A stretch of 6,011 nt of DNA from Oscillospiraceae bacterium (lineage in GTDB: Bacteria > Bacillota > Clostridia > Oscillospirales > Ruminococcaceae): the NCBI GenBank assembly GCA_017396055.1, contig JAFQND010000174.1, positions 1-6,011 on the forward strand. The letters run 5' to 3'. Both the position numbers and the translations under genes were made by a program. The notes beneath the pieces were generated by a model. It ran no database searches. It had not been told where the DNA came from and was given only the letters and a program-made list of their open reading frames with translations. Position 1 is the first letter of the stretch, and every line of letters starts with the position of its first letter. This document shows, piece after piece, positions 1-4,526 of the stretch.

Positions 1-92
1 CCACTGCAAAAATGCGTGGCTTCCAGCACCGCACCGTTCAGGGTGGTCTGTTCATGAAGATGCTTCTGGACAGCGGTAAATGCCACTGGTAA
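1..92 (+). CDS. C-terminal end of an unidentified protein (5' partial)
   Basis: An open frame enters from the left edge, with its first complete codon at base 3, and stops at TAA 90-92. It encodes 29 visible residues ending in GKCHW. The frame is supported by a sensible residue composition, by a stop 15 nt before a strong hairpin terminator, and by early stops in the other two forward frames. The tail contains F-Q-x-R-x-V-x-G-G-L-F-x-K-x-L. This loosely recalls the C-terminal motif of glutaminase A/DUF4965-type proteins, but that is memory of a pattern and not a match I could verify. It converges on the dgoK-dgoA unit and has no demonstrated functional link to it. The product cannot be assigned from this fragment. 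Confidence 0.6.
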   Translation, partial: TAKMRGFQHRTVQGGLFMKMLLDSGKCHW

Positions 93-107
93 TATCCTCT
101 GTATCAA

Positions 108-137
108 AAAAGCTCCTTCCTCTCGGAAGGAGCTTTT
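108..137. terminator. Bidirectional intrinsic terminator
   Basis: A 13-bp perfect stem pairs 108-120 (AAAAGCTCCTTCC) with 125-137 (GGAAGGAGCTTTT) around a TCTC loop. Rightward transcripts end in TTTTATTTTA. Leftward transcripts end in a run of seven T just after the stem's GC-rich part. The hairpin sits between two convergent genes, 15 nt after the stop of the left-edge gene and 3 nt after the stop of the dgoK-dgoA fusion, so it should terminate both. Confidence 0.93.
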
Positions 138-140
138 ATT

Positions 141-1730
141 TTAGCCTTTTACGGCTTCGACATAAGTTTTAGCCAGTTCGGTAAGACCGTTCCAGTCTTC
201 TGCGTCGATCAGCTTTTTATTGTACAGCGAAGTGCCGACACCGACGCCGCTGAATCCAAGGCCGATATATTTGCCTGCATTTTCAGCAGTGATACCGCCG
301 ACGGCCAGCATCTTTACATCAGAAAGAGGTGCCATAACCGCTTTGGCATATCCGTCACTCAGTTCGTTGGCCGGGAAGAGTTTGATATAATCCGCACCGT
401 ACTGTGCTGCGGCGGCGATCTCAGTGGGAGTAAAGGCGGCAGGCATCGAAACAAGGCCCAGTTTTCTGGTCAGCGAAATAATCTCGGGATCAAAATTGGG
501 CGAGATAATATAAGAGGCACCTGCTTCACAGGCCATCAGCACATCTTCTTTGGTGGTAACCGTACCGGCACCAACCAGCATCTTGCCGTCAAACTGTTCA
601 CAGAGCTGTTTGATGAGAGCGGCAGTCAGTTCTTTAGGGAAAGTGCCTGCACGGTCAAAAGTGATCTCAGCCAGACGAACACCACCGTCATAAAGTGCCT
701 GCATGGCTCTGCCGAAAGAGGCGGGATCAGGCTTGCGAATGATGGTGATCAGCTTTTCCCGTTCGACAGCAGCAAGAACTTCTTCTCTGCGAAGACGGGC
801 ACGATAAAGCTTTTTCAACTTCACAAGGCCGTTTTTCACAGCATCGGCACAAACTTCAGCACACAGAGGAACTGCGTTTTCGCCCAGAAGAAGGCCATAA
901 ACATGTTTCAAACTCTCACGGCCGCCGATATAGACGGTTTTGCCTGCTGCCATACGACGGATAAGAGCCGTATCCTCACCCAGTACAGCGCCATAAAGGA
1001 AGGAAGAAAGGAAATCGGTATCTCTGCCGTTTTTGGCCATGACGCGAATATGGAAAAGCGCAGCATTCAAGCCATTTTCTGCGGCATAAGCCGCTCCCTG
1101 CAGGACAGCGGCATCAACAACACGAAAGTCATGCGACACCTGTCCTGCCAGAATGGAATTGTGAATAATACCGTTTAACAATTCTCCGCTGAACGTGGTG
1201 CGGAAAGAGGTGATCTCTCCCCCGTCGTTGACAAGGATAACTTTATTATGGGTACCGGGCAGGAGCAGCACAGCTTCACCGGAAATGCCTGCTGCGGAAA
1301 GAATACCTGCGGTTTCGGTTTCTTCGCCGCGCATGATATCGTCGAATGCTTCACCGTTCATCTGTTTGAGGCCGGGAACAAAAACAAAGGGGATCTCGGT
1401 CACTTCGGGTATTTTTCTGACGGCAAGATTATCCGCAAGAGTATAGATATCGGCGGGCAGAGAAATGTGAGGAATATCACACAGACCAATTTCACTGCCG
1501 GCCATACCGGAAACAAAGATCTGCTCTGCATCGTCAGCGGTGAGTCCGTTCTGAGACAGAAGCTCTTCGATCAGTGCACGCAGACTGTCGTAAAGGTAAT
1601 CCTTTCCTTTCGCGCGGGAGCTGCCTGCTCCGAAGGGTGCAGTTTTTCCTGCGAGCACCTCTTCACCGGAGTAAAGCCAAAGACGGGTGTTGGAAGTACC
1701 CATATCCATGATCAGGGTTATATTTTTCAA
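141..1730 (-). CDS. dgoK-dgoA: Fused 2-dehydro-3-deoxygalactonokinase / 2-dehydro-3-deoxy-6-phosphogalactonate aldolase (DgoK-DgoA)
   Basis: This 529-residue protein joins two enzymes in reaction order. Residues 1 to about 308 match DgoK: phosphate-binding MDMGTSNTRLW (8-18), SGMAGSEIG (74-82), IMRGEETE (132-139), LPGTHNKV (157-164), FRTTFSGEL (176-184) and FLYGAVLGED (244-253). A short basic linker (about 309-315) leads to a KDPG-aldolase-family TIM barrel (about 316-529). There the likely Schiff-base lysine is K450 in YIKLFPA and the likely catalytic glutamate is E355 in AEITF; GAGTV (387-391), SPNF (410-413) and GVGVGTSL (495-502) line the phosphate and substrate pocket. Together the domains would phosphorylate 2-keto-3-deoxygalactonate with ATP and cleave it to pyruvate and glyceraldehyde 3-phosphate in the cytoplasm. 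Each half is close to the length of the free-standing enzyme. The start is TTG, chosen because AAAAGGAG lies 8 nt upstream and the next Met (residue 8) would cut into the nucleotide-binding motif. It is the last gene of the leftward unit, 27 nt after the sialidase-fold gene. Activity on the gluco-epimer (KDG/KDPG) cannot be excluded. Confidence 0.93.
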   Translation of the reverse strand: MKNITLIMDMGTSNTRLWLYSGEEVLAGKTAPFGAGSSRAKGKDYLYDSLRALIEELLSQNGLTADDAEQIFVSGMAGSEIGLCDIPHISLPADIYTLADNLAVRKIPEVTEIPFVFVPGLKQMNGEAFDDIMRGEETETAGILSAAGISGEAVLLLPGTHNKVILVNDGGEITSFRTTFSGELLNGIIHNSILAGQVSHDFRVVDAAVLQGAAYAAENGLNAALFHIRVMAKNGRDTDFLSSFLYGAVLGEDTALIRRMAAGKTVYIGGRESLKHVYGLLLGENAVPLCAEVCADAVKNGLVKLKKLYRARLRREEVLAAVEREKLITIIRKPDPASFGRAMQALYDGGVRLAEITFDRAGTFPKELTAALIKQLCEQFDGKMLVGAGTVTTKEDVLMACEAGASYIISPNFDPEIISLTRKLGLVSMPAAFTPTEIAAAAQYGADYIKLFPANELSDGYAKAVMAPLSDVKMLAVGGITAENAGKYIGLGFSGVGVGTSLYNKKLIDAEDWNGLTELAKTYVEAVKG

Positions 1731-1738
1731 AACAAGTT

Positions 1739-1746
1739 CTCCTTTT
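1739..1746 (-). promoter_or_regulatory. Ribosome binding site of dgoK-dgoA (decides TTG start)
   Basis: AAAAGGAG on the minus strand, with 8 nt between its last G and the TTG at 1730. The spacing equals that of the other start sites here and is the main argument for a TTG start. A second TTG four bases upstream runs into a stop at its third codon. Confidence 0.85.
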
Positions 1747-1757
1747 CAATATGATGC

Positions 1758-2897
1758 TTATACACTGAAGGGATCGGGCATATCATCGGCCAGTTTTCCC
1801 AGTTTGCAGATCACTTTCTTCAGCCAGCTTCCCTCGGTCACAAGGGAGCCTGCAATGATATCTTCTTCGGTAAATCTTGCGGTCAGGATCTCACGGGCAT
1901 CGCCATAGACCTCTTCCAGATTTTTGTGGAAAGCTCCCCTTTCACGGTCATAGACGATATAGATAAAACCATCGTCGCATTCCATGCCGTCGGGATAGGA
2001 CACCTGGAACCGCTTGTCCAGAAGAAGCGTGTAAGGATAAGTCTTTCCGTCATCTTCAGAGAGAAGTGCCGTCAGATTGTTTCTTCCGGCAAAATTCTCG
2101 CGGTTATTGTATCCGGGAGAATTAAAGTGATTGATCAAAAGCACTCTGCCGGAACGAAGTCTTCTGATAAAGAATCTGGAGCAAGGGCCGCCAAGACCGC
2201 TGTCCTCTCCGGGTGTCCAGGTCTTTCCACCGTCAGAAGAATAAGAAACGCCGATGCCGTAATAGGTGCGGACCAGCATCATCAGACGGCCATCATTCAG
2301 CTCGAGCGTCATCTGTTCGTCAAAGCAGCGGTCAGGCACATCGGCAAAACCGAGACGTGTAAAAGTCCTGCCGCAGTCAGAAGTCACCCAGACATAAGAA
2401 CCAGGGGTTTCGTCGGGGAGAAGGCCGGGCTTTCTCATTTCACTCATCAGGTCCAGCTTCCAGGTGGCGATGGGGAAAAGCCACTCTCCGGTAGAGAGGA
2501 CGGTAGGTTTGTTCATCATGATTCCGCGGCCAATCAGGCGCTCTTCGCCCCAGACAAGCGTCTCGGCATCGGGGTCATCACAAATAACAGCATGAACTTC
2601 TTCGCCGGGCATAACGTTCCAGACAAGCCAGAGTCTGCCCATGGGGTCCAGCCAGAGTACCGGGTCAAAGCAGCGATAATCGCCCTCTTTTTCCAGTACT
2701 GCAACCGGTTCGCTGAAATCGGTGTCATTATCACTCATGATCACCGCAACAAAATTACAGTATTCTTCCTGAGTACCGCCGGAGTAAAAAGACACAAAAG
2801 TGCGGCCGCCGGGGGTACGGACTATTCCGGGAATACCCTGCCAGGCGCGGCGGCAGGATTCAAAACGTCTGAGTTCGCAAGGATCGGTGATCAGCAT
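1758..2897 (-). CDS. Cytoplasmic sialidase-fold (BNR/Asp-box) protein, substrate unknown
   Basis: With the start used here the protein has 379 residues. It shows a series of Asp-box (S-x-D-x-G-x-T-W/F/Y) beta-propeller motifs: TSDCGRTF (172-179), SSDGGKTW (220-227) and SEDDGKTY (280-287), plus a degenerate one near 55-62. This places it in the sialidase/neuraminidase superfamily (BNR_2-like six-bladed propeller). The late SYPDGME...YIVYDRERG stretch (about 300-320) is also typical of BNR proteins. There is no signal peptide or lipobox, so it should act inside the cell. The N-terminal R-I-P motif that supplies the first arginine of the sialidase triad reads QGIP here, so a genuine sialidase is unlikely. 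It may be an intracellular hydrolase or lyase on oligosaccharides with uronic or keto-deoxy acids, feeding the dgoK-dgoA gene 27 nt downstream; that is inference. An in-frame ATG at 2921 exists, but AAAAAGGAG lies between it and the ATG at 2897, so 2897 is preferred. Confidence 0.85.
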   Translation of the reverse strand: MLITDPCELRRFESCRRAWQGIPGIVRTPGGRTFVSFYSGGTQEEYCNFVAVIMSDNDTDFSEPVAVLEKEGDYRCFDPVLWLDPMGRLWLVWNVMPGEEVHAVICDDPDAETLVWGEERLIGRGIMMNKPTVLSTGEWLFPIATWKLDLMSEMRKPGLLPDETPGSYVWVTSDCGRTFTRLGFADVPDRCFDEQMTLELNDGRLMMLVRTYYGIGVSYSSDGGKTWTPGEDSGLGGPCSRFFIRRLRSGRVLLINHFNSPGYNNRENFAGRNNLTALLSEDDGKTYPYTLLLDKRFQVSYPDGMECDDGFIYIVYDRERGAFHKNLEEVYGDAREILTARFTEEDIIAGSLVTEGSWLKKVICKLGKLADDMPDPFSV

Positions 2898-2905
2898 GAT
2901 AGCAA

Positions 2906-2914
2906 CTCCTTTTT
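2906..2914 (-). promoter_or_regulatory. Ribosome binding site of the sialidase-fold gene (decides start)
   Basis: AAAAAGGAG on the minus strand, 8 nt before the ATG at 2897. The upstream in-frame ATG at 2921 would place this motif inside the coding sequence and has no good ribosome binding site of its own, so the shorter protein is the better call. Confidence 0.85.
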
Positions 2915-2934
2915 CATCCATATATTCCGATATT

Positions 2935-2945
2935 ATTCTATCATA
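2935..2945 (-). promoter_or_regulatory. Weak candidate -10 region upstream of the sialidase-fold gene
   Basis: The 90-nt gap between the thymidine kinase stop and the sialidase-fold start contains overlapping -10-like hexamers on the minus strand, TATGAT (2940-2945) and TAGAAT (2935-2940). No acceptable -35 lies 16-18 bp upstream, so any promoter here would be weak or activator-dependent. Read-through from the regulator/thymidine kinase promoter is an equally good explanation. No terminator with a T-run is visible in the gap. Confidence 0.25.
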
Positions 2946-2968
2946 GAAACCGGCTGAATACCAGAGAT

Positions 2969-2988
2969 AATTGCATCTTTACGGAATT
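2969..2988. promoter_or_regulatory. Degenerate second copy of the 4494-4513 palindrome
   Basis: The left half AATTGCA is identical to that of the operator-like palindrome at 4494-4513. It is followed by the same 6-nt spacer length and a right half CGGAATT that matches TGCAATT at 5 of 7 positions. It lies in the gap upstream of the sialidase-fold gene, about where a -35 region or an upstream regulator site would be, and its last base touches the thymidine kinase stop codon. It could be a weaker site for the same regulator or a chance resemblance. Confidence 0.3.
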
Positions 2989-3569
2989 TATTCCTGGTTG
3001 ACGCGGGGGCCGAGATTTCCTTCTTTCCAATGCTTGCGGCAAAGGCTAATATAACAGCTGTGTCCTCCGAGAACGACCTGTTTGCCATCCTTTACCACTC
3101 TGCCGTTCTCGTCAAAACGGGCATTGCAGGTTGCTTTTCTGCCGCACCAGCAGATCGTTTTAATCTCTTCGATGATATCGGCCCAGGCAAGCAGCGCTTC
3201 AGAACCGGAAAAAAGCTCGCCCTTGAAATCAGCCCGCAATCCGTAACAGATGACGGGGACATCCAATCTGTCTACTACTTCGGTAAGGAAGAAGACCTGT
3301 TCTTTTGTGAGAAACTGGGCTTCATCGACAATGATACACTGATAAGAACGGATCTCTTCGTCCGGCATCTTCTGCAGTTCGTCCGCCCAGATACAGGGAT
3401 GGGAAAGACCGATACGGGTATGCACGACCGCTTTTCCCTCACGCTGATCGATGACAGGCTTGACAAGCAGTGCCCTCTGTCCTCGCTCCTCATAATTATA
3501 GCGGACCATCAATGCGTTGGCCGACTTGCTGGCGCCCATGGCGCCATATCGGAAATACAGTTTTGCCAT
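2988..3569 (-). CDS. tdk: Type II thymidine kinase
   Basis: This 193-residue protein aligns by eye along its whole length with bacterial type II thymidine kinases such as that of E. coli. Such enzymes phosphorylate thymidine to dTMP in pyrimidine salvage. Visible landmarks are LYFRYGAMGASKSANALM (4-21, P-loop), YNYEERG (24-30), IIVDEAQFLT (79-88, Walker B with likely catalytic E83), PVICYGLRADFKGELF (105-120), and a zinc-binding C-terminal region (C140 and C142 in ICWCGRK, C177 and H180 in SLCRKHW). The P-loop is unusual: where E. coli has AGKST this protein has A-S-K-S-A (13-17), so the glycine before the lysine is serine. The rest of the protein looks intact. The start follows TAAGGAG by 8 nt. 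It lies 12 nt after the AraC-type gene, so the two are almost certainly co-transcribed and probably translationally coupled, an unexpected partner for sugar-acid genes. Confidence 0.95.
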   Translation of the reverse strand: MAKLYFRYGAMGASKSANALMVRYNYEERGQRALLVKPVIDQREGKAVVHTRIGLSHPCIWADELQKMPDEEIRSYQCIIVDEAQFLTKEQVFFLTEVVDRLDVPVICYGLRADFKGELFSGSEALLAWADIIEEIKTICWCGRKATCNARFDENGRVVKDGKQVVLGGHSCYISLCRKHWKEGNLGPRVNQE

Positions 3570-3577
3570 ATCGAAAA

Positions 3578-3584
3578 CTCCTTA
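3578..3584 (-). promoter_or_regulatory. tdk ribosome binding site overlapping the upstream stop codon
   Basis: TAAGGAG on the minus strand holds both the TAA stop of the AraC-type gene (3584-3582) and the GGAG for tdk, 8 nt before its ATG. Ribosomes finishing the regulator would expose or re-use this site, so translational coupling is likely. Confidence 0.85.
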
Positions 3585-4367
3585 TATTCCGTTATTATCT
3601 TCTCCTGCTTTATACTGTGAAGGAGAAAGACCGGTATGTTTTTTAAAGGCGCGGGAAAAATCGTAGATATTCTGATAGCCGACTGCCATGGCGACAGCGG
3701 TAATGCTGCCGTAATCACTGCGCAGCATCTCTTTTGCCTTTCGGATACGAATCGACTGGATATACTCGATGGGAGGCTGGCCGACCGCCTCGGTGAAAAG
3801 TTTGCGGAAATAGACGGTGGAAAGACCGGTCAGAGCAGCAAGATCATCATTTCGGAGCGTGGTGTTGAAATACTTTGCGATATAATCCAGAGCGGGTGTG
3901 ATACGGTCGTATTTCTCGGCCGGCAGATACTTCTGCGGTTCAGATTTCACCAGGTTCAAAAGAATGGAATAAGTATCGCGGATACTTTCCATCTCGGTGA
4001 CAGGAGTTTTCATCATCCGTTTATATTCCAGATCTTTGAACTGCCGCAGCAGCTTTTCCACATTTTTGACCGGGAAGAAAAAGAGTTCATCACATACGGA
4101 ATCACTCTCAAACTCAATGACAGCATAATGGCCGGGACGGGTACATTCCCATTCATAGGTACTTCCCTTCGGCAGGAGAACCATCTGTTCCTTATCAGAA
4201 CGATACTGCCGACCGTTGATCGTATAGATCGTTTCACCCTCATACTTGAGAATAAGTCCCCAGGAAGGACGGCAGACTCTTTTGATACGCACGGTAGCAT
4301 CATTATAGATCGTCGAGACCGAACGGACACCGGTGATGATCAGATCAGACAAAATATCCGCAAACAA
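3582..4367 (-). CDS. AraC-family transcriptional regulator
   Basis: This 261-residue protein has an N-terminal cupin-like sensing region (about 25-90, including MVLLPKGSTYEWE at 62-74), a middle linker region, and a C-terminal AraC/XylS DNA-binding domain (about 155-254). The domain has two helix-turn-helix units: DDLAALTGLSTVYFRKLF (174-191), and ITAVAMAVGYQNIYDFSRAF (222-241) followed by the signature KKHTGLSPSQYK (242-253). Length and architecture are typical of AraC-type regulators that sense sugars or sugar acids. It is divergent from the dehydratase-like gene and first in the leftward unit, so it probably controls one or both arms of the locus; the ligand is unknown. The start is TTG, supported by the GGGGAGGG ribosome binding site 8 nt upstream and a strong promoter just before it. 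No ATG occurs in frame between the promoter and this codon. Confidence 0.93.
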   Translation of the reverse strand: MFADILSDLIITGVRSVSTIYNDATVRIKRVCRPSWGLILKYEGETIYTINGRQYRSDKEQMVLLPKGSTYEWECTRPGHYAVIEFESDSVCDELFFFPVKNVEKLLRQFKDLEYKRMMKTPVTEMESIRDTYSILLNLVKSEPQKYLPAEKYDRITPALDYIAKYFNTTLRNDDLAALTGLSTVYFRKLFTEAVGQPPIEYIQSIRIRKAKEMLRSDYGSITAVAMAVGYQNIYDFSRAFKKHTGLSPSQYKAGEDNNGI

Positions 4368-4375
4368 TTTCTGTT

Positions 4376-4383
4376 CCCTCCCC
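4376..4383 (-). promoter_or_regulatory. Ribosome binding site of the AraC-type gene (supports TTG start)
   Basis: GGGGAGGG on the minus strand, 8 nt before the TTG at 4367. The predicted transcript leader is only about 20-25 nt, which leaves little room for any other start. Confidence 0.75.
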
Positions 4384-4396
4384 TGCCTTTTTTCTC

Positions 4397-4425
4397 ATTA
4401 TACCCCAGCACTTGTCCTGCGTCAA
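4397..4425 (-). promoter_or_regulatory. Sigma-70-type promoter for the leftward operon
   Basis: On the minus strand, -35 TTGACG (4425-4420), a 17-bp spacer and a perfect -10 TATAAT (4402-4397). Transcription should start near 4390, giving a short leader before the TTG start of the AraC-type gene. This is the best promoter in the window and probably drives the regulator and tdk, perhaps the whole leftward unit. Confidence 0.88.
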
Positions 4426-4472
4426 CAAAGAAAAAATGAAATTCAGTATCAGAAATGCCAAACAAAGCAGAT

Positions 4473-4496
4473 TTGACATTTACTCCTGCGTATAAT
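4473..4496 (+). promoter_or_regulatory. Non-canonical promoter elements for the rightward unit
   Basis: A perfect -35 TTGACA (4473-4478) and a perfect -10 TATAAT (4491-4496) lie only 12 bp apart, too close for a standard sigma-70 promoter. A later TATACT (4502-4507) is 23 bp from TTGACA, too far. The hexamer 17 bp before TATAAT (CAGATT, 4468-4473) is poor. The -10 is therefore probably real but dependent on an activator, possibly the divergent AraC-type protein. Confidence 0.55.
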
Positions 4497-4513
4497 TGCA
4501 ATATACTGCAATT
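4494..4513. promoter_or_regulatory. 20-bp palindromic operator candidate
   Basis: AATTGCAATATACTGCAATT is an inverted repeat with 18 of 20 positions symmetric. Two TGCAAT elements within it are 10 bp apart, one helical turn. It starts inside the TATAAT -10 element and ends directly before the GGAGG ribosome binding site, where a bound repressor would block transcription. The AATTG...TATA...CAATT layout resembles the recognition sites known for hexuronate-responsive GntR/FadR-type regulators such as UxuR and ExuR, which would fit the sugar-acid context. The match is from memory and no such regulator is in this window. As RNA the same bases could form a 7-bp hairpin next to the ribosome binding site. 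Confidence 0.65.
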
Positions 4514-4518
4514 GGAGG
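4514..4518 (+). promoter_or_regulatory. Ribosome binding site of the dehydratase-like gene (decides start)
   Basis: GGAGG with 8 nt to the ATG at 4527. It directly abuts the 4494-4513 palindrome. It rules out the longer in-frame start at 4455, which has no ribosome binding site and precedes the likely transcription start. Confidence 0.88.
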
Positions 4519-4526
4519 CGATAATT

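Noticed and set aside
1758..2897. Calling the Asp-box protein a true sialidase (nanH-like)
   Set aside because: It lacks the R-I-P arginine and any export signal, and no sialic-acid catabolic gene such as nanA, nanE or nanK is nearby.
2898..2921. Upstream ATG at 2921 as the start of the sialidase-fold protein
   Set aside because: The AAAAAGGAG ribosome binding site lies inside this extension at correct distance from the ATG at 2897.
1926..2957. Rightward open frame of 343 codons opposite the sialidase-fold gene
   Set aside because: It is antisense to a gene with clear Asp-box motifs and a strong ribosome binding site. Its own translation shows no recognisable domain and has the composition of a reverse-strand shadow.
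2983..2994. Short palindrome GGAATTTATTCC as a terminator after tdk
   Set aside because: The stem is only 5 bp and AT-rich with a 2-nt loop, there is no T-run, and it overlaps the last tdk codons.
3636..4439. Rightward open frame of 267 codons opposite the AraC-type gene
   Set aside because: It runs antisense to a gene with two clear helix-turn-helix units, and its product is low in recognisable motifs, typical of a shadow frame.
4441..4453. TTCAGTATCAGAA as an AraC-type operator
   Set aside because: Only 8 of 13 positions are symmetric and there is no second direct-repeat copy at helical spacing, so the signal is too weak to list.
4455..4526. Upstream extension of the dehydratase-like protein to an ATG at 4455
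   Set aside because: The extension covers the -35/-10 elements and the palindrome, has no ribosome binding site, and adds residues unlike the family's N-terminus. GGAGG points to 4527.
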